The position numbers and the translations under genes are program-made. A stretch of DNA of 64,000 bases from Bordetella genomosp. 5 (lineage in GTDB: Bacteria > Pseudomonadota > Gammaproteobacteria > Burkholderiales > Burkholderiaceae_B): assembly GCF_002261475.1 (NCBI RefSeq), contig NZ_NEVN01000012.1, positions 1 through 64,000 of the forward strand, read 5' to 3'. Under the pieces are notes generated by a model. That model was not told where the DNA came from and searched no databases. It was given only the letters and a program-made list of their open reading frames with translations. Of the stretch, positions 1-9,477 are shown piece by piece (position 1 is the first letter of the stretch; every line of letters begins with the position of its first letter).

Positions 1-2
1 AG

Positions 3-314
3 CTGATCATCGCCGGCGTCGTGACCGAAGTGTGCGTGGCCTTCCCGGCGCTGTCGGCCCTGGCCGAAGACTTCGAAGTGTTCGTCGTGACCGATGCCTC
101 GGGCACCTTCAACGAAATCAGCCGCGATGCCGCCTGGGACCGCATGAGCAGCGCCGGCGCCCAGCTGATGACCTGGTTCGGCGTGGCCTGCGAGCTGCAC
201 CGCGACTGGCGCAACGACATCGAGGGTCTGGGCACGCTGTTCGCCAACCACATCCCCGACTACCGCAACCTGATGGCCAGCTACTCCGCGATCCAGGCCG
301 CCAGCAAGAAGTAA
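3..314 (+). CDS. Isochorismatase-like hydrolase, YcaC type (3' part only)
   Basis: This is the C-terminal 103 codons of a cysteine hydrolase of the isochorismatase-like superfamily; the start lies outside the window. The reading frame is open from base 3. The motif GVVTEVCVAF at the beginning carries the cis-peptide region and the nucleophilic cysteine of this family. The following text (SALAEDFEVFVVTDASGTF, AWDRMSSAGAQLMTWFGVACEL) matches the YcaC-like branch, which has about 200 residues and an unknown physiological substrate. Family membership is clear, but the substrate cannot be inferred. Confidence 0.85.
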   Translation: MIIAGVVTEVCVAFPALSALAEDFEVFVVTDASGTFNEISRDAAWDRMSSAGAQLMTWFGVACELHRDWRNDIEGLGTLFANHIPDYRNLMASYSAIQAASKK

Positions 315-425
315 ACGATGACGAGCATGGCCCGCGCGACGCGCCAGGCCATGACGATGCAGTTTTTAATCGGGCGGCGTTGTGCCTCGCGCCACCGCCG
401 TCCGCCAGACACCCCGGACCCCGCC

Positions 426-680
426 ATGAGCACGCATTCGATCACCGCCGACGCCCTGGACCTGCCCAGCCATCCCTGGCTGGCGCGCGCGGTCCGTTAC
501 CTCGAAACGACGGGGCCGCTTCTGATCGCCGCGATGCTGTTGCTCGGGCTGATGTACACCCCGTTACCGACGCCGTCCAGCGACACGCCGCAGCCGGCCG
601 TCGCCAAGCGCGCCCCGGCCATCGAGGCGGCGCTGGCGCCCGAACTCATGATGGTGGTTTCGTTGCGCGCGCAACCCTGA
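426..680 (+). CDS. Small hypothetical single-pass membrane protein
   Basis: An open frame of 84 codons begins at ATG 426; an in-frame ATG at 318 would add 36 residues. The protein has one clear hydrophobic segment (residues about 29-44, GPLLIAAMLLLGLMY) followed by a Pro/Ala-rich tail. I recognise no family. Its stop codon (678-680) directly abuts the stop of the convergent DUF1445 gene. The upstream extension looks low-quality, so I prefer the 426 start. It could be a spurious frame. Confidence 0.35.
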   Translation: MSTHSITADALDLPSHPWLARAVRYLETTGPLLIAAMLLLGLMYTPLPTPSSDTPQPAVAKRAPAIEAALAPELMMVVSLRAQP

Positions 681-1487
681 CTACAGGATCGCCATGCGGC
701 TGTTCTGCAGATCCGTGACCAGCATGTGGCCGGGCGCGTGCGTGATGCAGAACTCCGGCCGTACCGCGGCGACCACCGACTGCGGCGTGACGCCGCAGGC
801 CCAGAACACCGGCATCTCGCCGGGCCGGATCTCGACGGCATCGCCGTAGTCGGGCTGGTTGATATCCGCGATGCCGATCAAGGACGGATCGCCCAGGTGC
901 ACCGGCGCGCCGTGCACCGACGGAAAGCGCGACGTCACCTGCACCGCGCGGATCGCGTCTGCCGCCTTGAGCGGCCGCATCGACACCACCAACGGACCGC
1001 CGAACACGCCGGCACGGGCCGTCTGAATATTGGTGCGATACATCGGCACGTTACTGCCCTGCTCGATATGCCGCACCGGCAAACCGTTGTCGAGCATGGC
1101 TTCTTCGAACGAAAACGAGCAGCCGATCAGAAACGACACCAGGTCGTCGCGCCAGTACTCGCTCACGTCGGTGGGCTCGGCCACCAGCTCACCATCCTTC
1201 CAGACCCGATAACGCGGAATGTCCTTGCGGATATCGATGTCGTGGCCCAGCGTGGGAAGCGCGGGATCGCCCGGCTCCGACATGGCCAGCAGCGGACACG
1301 GCTTCGGGTTGAGCTGGCAGAAGTGCAGAAAATCCGCGGCCAGCGCGCGCGGCAGGATGGCGAGGTTGGCCTGCACCTGGCCCGGCGCGAGATTGGCCGT
1401 GGGGCCGGTGAGCTTGCCCGACCGGGCATCGAGCCGTGCCTGGTACGCCAGGGCGGCTCCGTTTCGTGCATGCGCTTGCGTGGACAT
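681..1487 (-). CDS. DUF1445 family putative hydro-lyase (YcsI-like)
   Basis: The 268-residue product matches the DUF1445 / YcsI family, annotated as putative hydro-lyases and related to D-glutamate cyclase. Recognisable family blocks are [18 protein letters not shown] near the N-terminus, [16 protein letters not shown] in the middle, [11 protein letters not shown] and the C-terminal [11 protein letters not shown]...[12 protein letters not shown]. The start at 1487 is chosen because an AAGGGAA ribosome-binding site precedes it and homology begins just after; an in-frame ATG at 1571 would add 28 atypical residues. No operon partner is visible. The physiological substrate is unknown. Confidence 0.8.
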   Translation of the reverse strand: MSTQAHARNGAALAYQARLDARSGKLTGPTANLAPGQVQANLAILPRALAADFLHFCQLNPKPCPLLAMSEPGDPALPTLGHDIDIRKDIPRYRVWKDGELVAEPTDVSEYWRDDLVSFLIGCSFSFEEAMLDNGLPVRHIEQGSNVPMYRTNIQTARAGVFGGPLVVSMRPLKAADAIRAVQVTSRFPSVHGAPVHLGDPSLIGIADINQPDYGDAVEIRPGEMPVFWACGVTPQSVVAAVRPEFCITHAPGHMLVTDLQNSRMAIL

Positions 1488-1785
1488 CGAATTCCCTTGT
1501 GAATGCCTGGCCGGCAGTCCGACCGCGATATCAGGCATTGCACCGCAGCCGCGCGCGCGGCGTCCAATCACAAGTTCCGATAGACCCCGATCAAAATTTC
1601 TTATTGCGGGTTTGCCCTAGGTCGCGGGGGCCGCCCGTCGCGGGGGCCGCCCATCGCGGCGACTCGCCTGCTCCGAAGCGCTCACCGGCAGGAGGTAGAA
1701 GGGTCGCGCGAAGCGTGAACTCGACACGGCGATGAACGGCTGCCCGAGAGGCCTCGCGCCGACCGCAATGGCGCGCCCCCAATGC
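1488..1785. other. Intergenic gap with a short tandem repeat
   Basis: No convincing gene is seen between the DUF1445 start and the htpG terminator. A 16-bp unit (GTCGCGGGGGCCGCCC) occurs twice in tandem at 1621-1652, followed by a partial third copy. The remaining bases hold no motif I recognise, although a promoter for the DUF1445 gene must lie here. Confidence 0.5.
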
Positions 1786-1842
1786 AAAACGCCTGCCCCG
1801 CTCCGCCCGGCATCAGGGCCGGGCGGGCGGAACAGGCGTTTT
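1786..1842 (-). terminator. Rho-independent terminator of htpG
   Basis: A long inverted repeat follows the htpG stop. The outer arms are AAAACGCCTG and CAGGCGTTTT, with a GC-rich inner stem of CCGCCCGG type and a short loop. On the minus strand the stem ends in TTTT, the layout of an intrinsic terminator. Confidence 0.85.
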
Positions 1843-1878
1843 CCGGACGCGCCCGCTCGCGCGGGCGCAGTCAGTGCA

Positions 1879-3786
<1,908 letters not shown>

Positions 3787-3886
3787 GGTTCGAAGTGGCT
3801 AGGTAAATGAATGGGAGCCCCGAGGGCGACCCCGTCATCGGCCGGCGAGGCGTTCTGCCCCGCACAGCCGCCGGTAAACCCTAGGC

Positions 3887-3914
3887 ATGTGGGGGTCTTG
3901 CCACGGTTTTCAAG
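3887..3914 (-). promoter_or_regulatory. Heat-shock (sigma-32 type) promoter of htpG
   Basis: On the minus strand the sequence reads CTTGAAA (3914-3908), 13 bases, then CCCCCACAT (3895-3887). This is close to the E. coli sigma-32 consensus (CTTGAAA, 11-16 bases, CCCCATnT). It lies about 100 bp upstream of the htpG start, and htpG is a classical heat-shock gene. The motif is seen directly; use of it by sigma-32 is inferred. Confidence 0.75.
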
Positions 3915-3998
3915 GCCGGTGAGCGGCTTTATGACTGACTCCCGGCTGACACCGCTAAAATGCCGCACTTTTCCCGTACCCCTGCCGGCCCTCCGCCC

Positions 3999-5387
3999 AT
4001 GCAACCCTCCTCCCTGACCCAACCCCTGCCCTCCGGCACGCCCGAGGCCGACGCCAGCCACGACCTGGTCTACGGCCACGACGATCGCCCGGCGCCCCCG
4101 GTGGCCTTCATTGCCGCCCTGCAACACCTGCTGGCCATCCTGGTGCCCATCGTCACCCCCGGCCTGCTGATCTGCCAGGCCCTCGGCGTGAGCAGCCGCG
4201 ACACCACCCTGATCGTGTCCATGTCGCTGGTCATCTCTGGCATCGCCACCTACGTGCAGTGCAAGCGCTTCGGCCCGCTGGGCGCGGGGCTGCTGATCGT
4301 GCAGGGCACGAGCTTCAACTTCGTGGGTCCGCTGATCGCCGGCGGCTCGGTCATGGTGAAGCAGGGCACGCCGGTCGAGGCCGTCATGGCCGCGATCTTC
4401 GGCGTCGTCATCGCGGGCTCGTTCATCGAGATGGGCGTGAGCCGCATCCTGCCGTTCGTGAAGCGCCTGATTTCGCCGCTCGTGACCGGCATCGTCGTGC
4501 TGCTGATCGGCCTCACCCTGATCAAGGTCGGCCTCATCAGCATGGGCGGCGGCTACTCGGCCATGGGCAACGGCACCTTCGCCAGCGCGGAGAACCTGAC
4601 CCTGTCCGGCCTGGTGCTCGGCACCATCATCCTGCTGAACCGCGTGCCGGTCGTGTGGGTGCGCAGCACCGCGCTCGTGCTGGCGCTGGCCGTGGGCTAC
4701 ATCGCCGCCGCCTTCATGGGCCGCCTGGACTTCACCGGCGCCCGCGAAGCCGCCCTGTTCCAGATCCCCACCCCGCTGCACTTCGGCCTGGGCTTCTCGT
4801 GGGCGCTGTTCGTGCCGATGCTGATCATCTATCTGGTCACCTCGCTCGAGGCCATCGGCGACGTCACCGCCACCAGCAAGGTCTCGAAGCAGCCCGTCGA
4901 CGGGCCGCTGTGGATGCAGCGCATCAAGGGCGGCGTACTGGTCAACGGCGCGAACTCGCTGCTGGCCGGCATCTTCAACACCTTCCCGAGCTCGGTCTTC
5001 GCCCAGAACAATGGCGTGATCCAGCTCACCGGCATCGCCAGCCGCCACGTCGGCGTCTGGATCGCCGGCATGCTGATCCTGCTGGGCCTGTTCCCGGCCG
5101 TGGCCGGCCTGCTGCAGGCCGTGCCCGAGCCCGTGCTGGGCGGCGCAGCCATGGTGATGTTCGGCGCGGTCGCCGCATCCGGCATCAACATCCTGGCCGG
5201 CGTCCAGCTCGACCGCCGCGCGCTGCTCATCATCGCCGTGTCCCTGGCCCTGGGCCTGGGCGTCTCGCAAGTGCCGCAGATCCTGTCGCACCTGCCCGAC
5301 GCGGTGAAGAACGTGTTCGAATCCGGCGTCGCCACCGGCGGCATCGCCGCTTTGGTGATGAACTGGTTCCTGCCCGAGAAGAAGTGA
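3999..5387 (+). CDS. NCS2 nucleobase:cation symporter (xanthine/uracil/urate permease)
   Basis: The 462-residue membrane protein belongs to the NCS2 (nucleobase-ascorbate transporter) family, which takes up purines or uracil by cation symport across the inner membrane. It shows about 12-14 hydrophobic segments, the LQHLLAILVP block of TM1, the glutamate-containing LVTSLEAIGDVTATS block, and the signature FAQNNGVIQLTGIASRHVG. These features are closest to xanthine/urate transporters (XanP/XanQ/UacT) rather than UraA. ATG 3999 is preferred; an in-frame ATG at 3960 would add 13 atypical residues. It is divergent from htpG. The exact substrate is not decidable here. Confidence 0.9.
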   Translation: MQPSSLTQPLPSGTPEADASHDLVYGHDDRPAPPVAFIAALQHLLAILVPIVTPGLLICQALGVSSRDTTLIVSMSLVISGIATYVQCKRFGPLGAGLLIVQGTSFNFVGPLIAGGSVMVKQGTPVEAVMAAIFGVVIAGSFIEMGVSRILPFVKRLISPLVTGIVVLLIGLTLIKVGLISMGGGYSAMGNGTFASAENLTLSGLVLGTIILLNRVPVVWVRSTALVLALAVGYIAAAFMGRLDFTGAREAALFQIPTPLHFGLGFSWALFVPMLIIYLVTSLEAIGDVTATSKVSKQPVDGPLWMQRIKGGVLVNGANSLLAGIFNTFPSSVFAQNNGVIQLTGIASRHVGVWIAGMLILLGLFPAVAGLLQAVPEPVLGGAAMVMFGAVAASGINILAGVQLDRRALLIIAVSLALGLGVSQVPQILSHLPDAVKNVFESGVATGGIAALVMNWFLPEKK

Positions 5388-5527
5388 GGGCGGACGGCGC
5401 CAATCATCTCCGTGGACGGCGCGGCGCCTATGCCTGAGGAACAGTAGAAGTTGAGCGGCGCCGCAGCGGCGCGCCGCTCGACGCCTCGGGGCGCGGACCC
5501 TCCTCCGGCCTGCGCCCCGCACCTCGC

Positions 5528-5556
5528 CTGACAATCTTGTCCAGGCCGCATATAAT
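5528..5556 (+). promoter_or_regulatory. Sigma-70 promoter of tRNA-Leu
   Basis: CTGACA at 5528-5533 and a perfect TATAAT at 5551-5556 are separated by 17 bp, near-consensus sigma-70 elements. The mature tRNA begins 54 bp downstream of the -10 box, leaving a short leader to be trimmed. Confidence 0.85.
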
Positions 5557-5609
5557 CGCGGTCTTCTCTTCTACCGCGATACGTCATCCGGACGCATCCG
5601 CGACCCTCG

Positions 5610-5694
5610 GCCCGAGTGGTGAAATTGGTAGACGCAGGGGACTCAAAATCCCCCGCCGCAAGGCGTGCCGGTTCGATTCCGGCCTCGGGCACCA
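5610..5694 (+). tRNA. tRNA-Leu (anticodon CAA)
   Basis: The 85-base cloverleaf has acceptor arms GCCCGAG and CTCGGGC, discriminator A and an encoded CCA. The anticodon stem GGGGA/TCCCC encloses loop CTCAAAA, giving anticodon CAA (5644-5646), which reads TTG. A long variable arm, as expected for Leu, and a GGTTCGATTCC T-arm are present. No integrase gene lies next to it, so there is no sign that it serves as an attachment site. Confidence 0.97.
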
Positions 5695-5884
5695 CCCTCC
5701 GCTTTCCCTGATTCTGCTTCCCTGCGCCGTCTCGTCGGCACGGCTGGCTTCCTGCGCGCGCGTCTGTTGCGTACGCAAGAACGGTTCGGAGGACTGCGCG
5801 TGCGCCTCTCCCCCTCCCTGTCACCACGCGGCGGCCATTGGCTATCTCGACCTACGAAGCCTGGATCCGCGAATCAAACGCCCC

Positions 5885-6673
5885 TCACTTGCGCGGTGGC
5901 TTGCTGGCCGGCAGGAAGCTCTCGTCCAACGTGCGCATGCGCGAGTTGTAGATGTGGTCGCGCATCGCCTCGCGGGCCTCTTCGGGGTCCTGGTCTTTGA
6001 TGGCCTGAAAAATGCGCGCGTGCTCTTGCTGCACGCGCTCGCCGCGGGTCACGGCGCTGGCCAGGGCCAGGCTGCGCATGACGCGCATGTAGTCGAAGAT
6101 CTGCTGCGATAACGACTGCAGCATGGTGACGAACAGGTCGTTGCCACAGGCTGCCGCGATCGCCTGATGGAAGCGGAAGTCGGCTTCGTTGCCCACCTGG
6201 CGTGCCTCGAAGGCGGCCTGCATGTCGTGAAGGGCTGCGGCCATGCTTTGCAAATCTTCGTCGGTACGGCGCTGGGCCGCCATATAAGCCGCGTCGCCTT
6301 CCAGCGCACTGCGCAACTCCATGCATCGCACGAGCTCCGCCAGCCCGCCGATCGGCGCGAGGCGAACCAGTTCCGGGCTCGGACGCTTGCGGACATAGGA
6401 GCCCGCGCCCCGCTGCGACACGATGATGCCGTCGGCCTGCAGTCGAAACAGCGCTTCGCGCACCACGGGTCGCGATACACCGAAGGCCGCACAGAGGTCG
6501 TGCTCGGACGGCAACCGGCTTTCCTCCGGGTACTTGCCGTAGGTGATCTGCTGCAGCAGGCGGTCGTAGAGCTGGTCGGCAAGTCGCGGCGGACGCTGCG
6601 CGCGCAGGTCTTCCGTGTCGGAAGCCAGCGGCGCGGCGACGGGCGCGGTACGTTTCGCTTGGGTTCTGGGCAT
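5885..6673 (-). CDS. GntR-family regulator (FadR/FCD subfamily)
   Basis: The 262-residue product has an N-terminal winged helix-turn-helix (about residues 28-95, with ADQLYDRLLQQI, RLPSEHDLCAAFGVSRPVVREALFRLQADG and SQRGAGSYV) and a C-terminal all-helical FCD ligand domain containing an FRFHQAIAAACGN block. Such proteins are usually repressors that sense a carboxylic acid. The ATG at 6673 is chosen because the HTH follows at normal distance. It is transcribed divergently from the SDR/Bug/GST/ThDP/enolase cluster and is the likely regulator of it. The effector is unknown. Confidence 0.88.
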   Translation of the reverse strand: MPRTQAKRTAPVAAPLASDTEDLRAQRPPRLADQLYDRLLQQITYGKYPEESRLPSEHDLCAAFGVSRPVVREALFRLQADGIIVSQRGAGSYVRKRPSPELVRLAPIGGLAELVRCMELRSALEGDAAYMAAQRRTDEDLQSMAAALHDMQAAFEARQVGNEADFRFHQAIAAACGNDLFVTMLQSLSQQIFDYMRVMRSLALASAVTRGERVQQEHARIFQAIKDQDPEEAREAMRDHIYNSRMRTLDESFLPASKPPRK

Positions 6674-6763
6674 AGAAAATTCCGGAAACAGGTGCCAGTG
6701 TAAGTCCTCATACCGCCCCGGCCGCACGGCGGGGACGGCTGAGCGGGGTCCGTTAAAACACTA

Positions 6764-6791
6764 GTTGCCTTACAACTTAACAATCGTGTAA
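6764..6791. promoter_or_regulatory. Candidate operator region between GntR gene and cluster
   Basis: In the 167-bp divergent gap an AT-richer stretch holds small inverted repeats: GTTG-ccttA-CAAC (6764-6776) and TTACA/TGTAA (6770-6774 and 6787-6791). Autoregulated FCD-type GntR proteins often bind such sites in divergent promoters. The match to any known operator is weak. Confidence 0.25.
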
Positions 6792-6840
6792 TTTTAGCCA
6801 AACCACGCGCATACGCGCCGACGAAGATGAAGGAGACAGC

Positions 6841-7629
6841 ATGGACTTGGGTATCGCTGGCAAATGGGCCCTGGTATGCGGGGGAAGCAAGGGCCTGGGC
6901 TGGGGATGCGCCCAGGCGCTCGCGAGCGAAGGCGTGAATGTCGTGCTCACGGCACGCGATGGCGTGCGGCTCGAGCAGGCGGCGAACGCGTTGCGCGCCG
7001 TCGCACCCCGCGCCGAGGTGCGGACAGCGGTCGGCGACATCACGACGCCGGAAGGCCGCCGAGCCGCCCTGGATGCCGCGCCGCGCGTGGACATTCTGAT
7101 CAACAACGCGGGGGGACCGCCGGCCGGCGACATGCGCGACTGGGCGCGCGACGACTGGATCCGCGCGCTCGACGCGAACATGCTCGCGCCCATCGCACTC
7201 ATCCGCGAGACGGTCGACGCCATGGCCGAGCGCAATTACGGACGGGTGATCAACATCACATCGTCGGCGGTCAAAGCCCCCATCGCCGCGCTCGGCCTGT
7301 CCAACGGCGCGCGCACCGGGCTCACCGGTTTCGTGGCGGGACTGGCACGCCAGCCCGCGCTGGCCGGCCGCAATGTCACGCTCAACAACCTCCTGCCGGG
7401 CACCTTCGACACCGATCGTCTGCGCGCCAATCTCGCCGTCATGGCGGAGCGCGCCCAGCAGCCGCTGGACGATTACACCGGCATGCGTCGTCGCGCCATC
7501 CCGACGCAGCGCTTCGGCACGCCCGACGAGTTCGGCGCCCTGTGCGCGTTTCTGTGCAGCGTCCACGCCGGCTACATCACGGGGCAGAACCTGCTGCTCG
7601 ATGGCGGCGCCTACCCCGGCACGTTCTAG
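6841..7629 (+). CDS. SDR-family oxidoreductase lacking the usual Tyr-Lys pair
   Basis: The 262-residue protein is a short-chain dehydrogenase fold: GGSKGLGWG at the nucleotide site, DILINNAGG, the ITSS serine block, and a C-terminal ITGQNLLLDGG. The position of the catalytic YxxxK is occupied by LSNGAR (LGLSNGARTGLTGF), so both Tyr and Lys are replaced. A similar substitution is typical of the 3-oxoacyl-ACP-reductase-like SDR branch, so it may be a family trait rather than decay. It is the first gene of the cluster controlled by the divergent GntR protein. Its reaction is unknown. Confidence 0.85.
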   Translation: MDLGIAGKWALVCGGSKGLGWGCAQALASEGVNVVLTARDGVRLEQAANALRAVAPRAEVRTAVGDITTPEGRRAALDAAPRVDILINNAGGPPAGDMRDWARDDWIRALDANMLAPIALIRETVDAMAERNYGRVINITSSAVKAPIAALGLSNGARTGLTGFVAGLARQPALAGRNVTLNNLLPGTFDTDRLRANLAVMAERAQQPLDDYTGMRRRAIPTQRFGTPDEFGALCAFLCSVHAGYITGQNLLLDGGAYPGTF

Positions 7630-7768
7630 ACCTGGACACGCAAGGCGTGCAGTCCGACGTCTTCCGGCATGCCGCGCGCGCACTCACATGCCATCGCGAA
7701 TGTGAGTACGGCGACGGGATGCAGTTCATCGCTGTGAGTCGTACCTATAAAAACCATGGAGACAAACA

Positions 7769-8731
7769 ATGTTGAAGATTCGGATACGGACGGCCTGCCT
7801 CGCGCTCGGCCTCTCCCTCGCCGTGCTCCCGAGCACGCACGCCTCGGCACCCGTGCGGATTGTCGTGCCCTACAACCCCGGCGGCGGTTCCGACCTGTTC
7901 GGCCGGCTCTTCGCCCCGGGCCTGGGCAAGGCGCTCAAGGAAACGGTCATCGTGGAAAACCGCTCGGGCGCGGGCGGCATCATCGGCACCGAGACCGTGG
8001 CGCGCTCCACGCCCGACCAGAAGATGCTGCTGGTGTCCGACTCGGCCGTCTACACGATCGTGCCGTCGCTCTACCAATCCCTTAACTACGGCGTCAAGGA
8101 TCTGACGCCGGTCGCCAATCTCGCGACCTTCGGCAATGTGCTCGTGGTGCCCGCCAACTCGCGCTTCAAGACGTTTTCCGACGTGCTGGATGCCGCGAGG
8201 AAATCTCCCGGCTCGCTGACCATCGGGTCGTCGGGCACCGGCGGCATCACCCATCTTGCCGCCGAGAAACTCATGAAGGAAGCCGGCATAAAGCTGATGC
8301 ACGTGCCCTACAAGGGTAGCGGGCCGGCCATCACCGATACGGGCGGGGGCCACCTCGACATGGTGTTCACCGGGCTGCCATCGGTGCTCGAGTTGCTGCG
8401 CAGCGGCAAGCTGCGCGCGCTGGCCATCGCCACGCCACAGCGCTCTCCCTACGCGCCGGACATCCCGACGATCAGCGAGTCCGGCGTGCCGGGCTTCACG
8501 GCAATGATCTCGCAGGGCTTGTTCGCACCGGCCAACGCAACGCCCCAAACCATCAAGCAGCTCAACCAGGCGGTGCAGGACTTCATGCGTCAGCCCACCA
8601 CGCAGGAAACGCTGCGCAAGATGATGGTCGAGCCGGTCTACCAAAGCGCCGACGAATACAAGCAATGGCTCGACAAGGAGGCGGGCGACTGGTCCGCCCT
8701 CATCAAGCAGTCGAACGTGAAAGTGGAATGA
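7769..8731 (+). CDS. Bug-family periplasmic binding protein (TTT receptor)
   Basis: The 320-residue product has an N-terminal signal peptide (about 26 residues, hydrophobic core ALGLSLAVLPS) and the Bug/TctC fold. Hallmarks are VRIVVPYNPGGGSDLFGR, VENRSGAGGIIGTETVA, the HVPYKGSGPAITD loop and DIPTISESGVPGF. Bug proteins capture small carboxylates or amides for tripartite tricarboxylate transporters, but no TctA/TctB genes lie in this window. A GGAGA Shine-Dalgarno sequence sits about 7 bases before the ATG. Its ligand is probably the substrate of the surrounding enzymes. Confidence 0.93.
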   Translation: MLKIRIRTACLALGLSLAVLPSTHASAPVRIVVPYNPGGGSDLFGRLFAPGLGKALKETVIVENRSGAGGIIGTETVARSTPDQKMLLVSDSAVYTIVPSLYQSLNYGVKDLTPVANLATFGNVLVVPANSRFKTFSDVLDAARKSPGSLTIGSSGTGGITHLAAEKLMKEAGIKLMHVPYKGSGPAITDTGGGHLDMVFTGLPSVLELLRSGKLRALAIATPQRSPYAPDIPTISESGVPGFTAMISQGLFAPANATPQTIKQLNQAVQDFMRQPTTQETLRKMMVEPVYQSADEYKQWLDKEAGDWSALIKQSNVKVE

Positions 8732-8771
8732 CCACGGCGCGGCGCGCCTGGCCAGCAGTGCCTGAGCCGGT

Positions 8772-8813
8772 CGCACCTAGCCGGCCGCACCTGGCCGGCC
8801 GCACCTGGCCGGC
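8772..8813. repeat. Three tandem copies of a 14-bp repeat
   Basis: The unit CGCACCTGGCCGGC occurs three times back to back at 8772, 8786 and 8800; the first copy has A for G at position 9. It lies in the gap between the Bug gene and the GST gene. The reverse-complemented, rotated unit differs at only two of 14 positions from the 14-bp repeat at 53538-53630. Confidence 0.85.
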
Positions 8814-8850
8814 GGTGAACTTCCCAGTCTCAACACGAGAGGTAATTGCA

Positions 8851-9477
8851 GTGATAGATCTGTATGCATGGCGCACCACGAACGGGCTGCGCGCCACGAT
8901 CGCCCTGGCTGAATCCGGCCTGCCCCACCGTGTGATTCCCATCGACGTGGGCGCGGGGGCCCACAAGACGGACGAGTACCGGCGCATCAACCCGGCAAGC
9001 CAGATCCCCGCGCTGGTCGACCCCGCCGGACCCGGTGGCAAGCCGCTGGTGCTGGCGCAATCAGGCGCCATCGTTCTCTATGCCTGCCAGAAAGCCGGCC
9101 GCTTCGTCCCTGGCGACGACGCCGGCCGTGCGCTCGCGATGCAGTGGGCGTGGCAAGCGGGCACCGACGTCGGCGGCACGAGCGCCGCCATGAACCAGGT
9201 GGAAGTCGTGTCGCCTGAAAAGGTCCCCGCGCACATCGACCTGTTCCGCAAGCGCTTTCTACGCTATTTCGGCGTGGTCGAGCAGCATCTGGCCGGACGC
9301 GATTACCTTGCCGGCGAGCTGAGCTACGCAGACTTCGTGCTCTACCCCAACTACGCGCTGCGCGCCGACGCGCTCGACCCCGTGGCGTTTCCGGCGTTGA
9401 CGGCATGGGCTGGTCGGCTGGCGGCGCGCCCCGGCGTGATCGACGGGATGCGCCTGTACACGGAGAAGCGGGGATGA
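8851..9477 (+). CDS. Glutathione S-transferase (YfcG/Ure2p-like)
   Basis: The 208-residue protein has a thioredoxin-like N-terminal GST domain (IDLYAWRTTNGLRATIALAESG, SQIPALVD, LAQSGAIVLYACQKAGRF) and an all-helical C-terminal domain. The text resembles E. coli YfcG and other Ure2p-like glutathione transferases. The start is taken as GTG 8851 because GAGAGG precedes it by 8 bases; the frame is also open upstream to 8665 but that part runs through a repeat. It overlaps the next gene by ATGA. In this context it may isomerise or conjugate a pathway intermediate, which is inference. Confidence 0.88.
   Translation: MIDLYAWRTTNGLRATIALAESGLPHRVIPIDVGAGAHKTDEYRRINPASQIPALVDPAGPGGKPLVLAQSGAIVLYACQKAGRFVPGDDAGRALAMQWAWQAGTDVGGTSAAMNQVEVVSPEKVPAHIDLFRKRFLRYFGVVEQHLAGRDYLAGELSYADFVLYPNYALRADALDPVAFPALTAWAGRLAARPGVIDGMRLYTEKRG

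Noticed and set aside
3915-3998. Purine riboswitch ahead of the NCS2 permease
   Set aside because: The short leader has no recognisable purine aptamer core.
5610-5694. tRNA-Leu as an island attachment site
   Set aside because: No integrase or repeated tRNA 3' end was seen next to it; the only integrase fragment lies 36 kb away.
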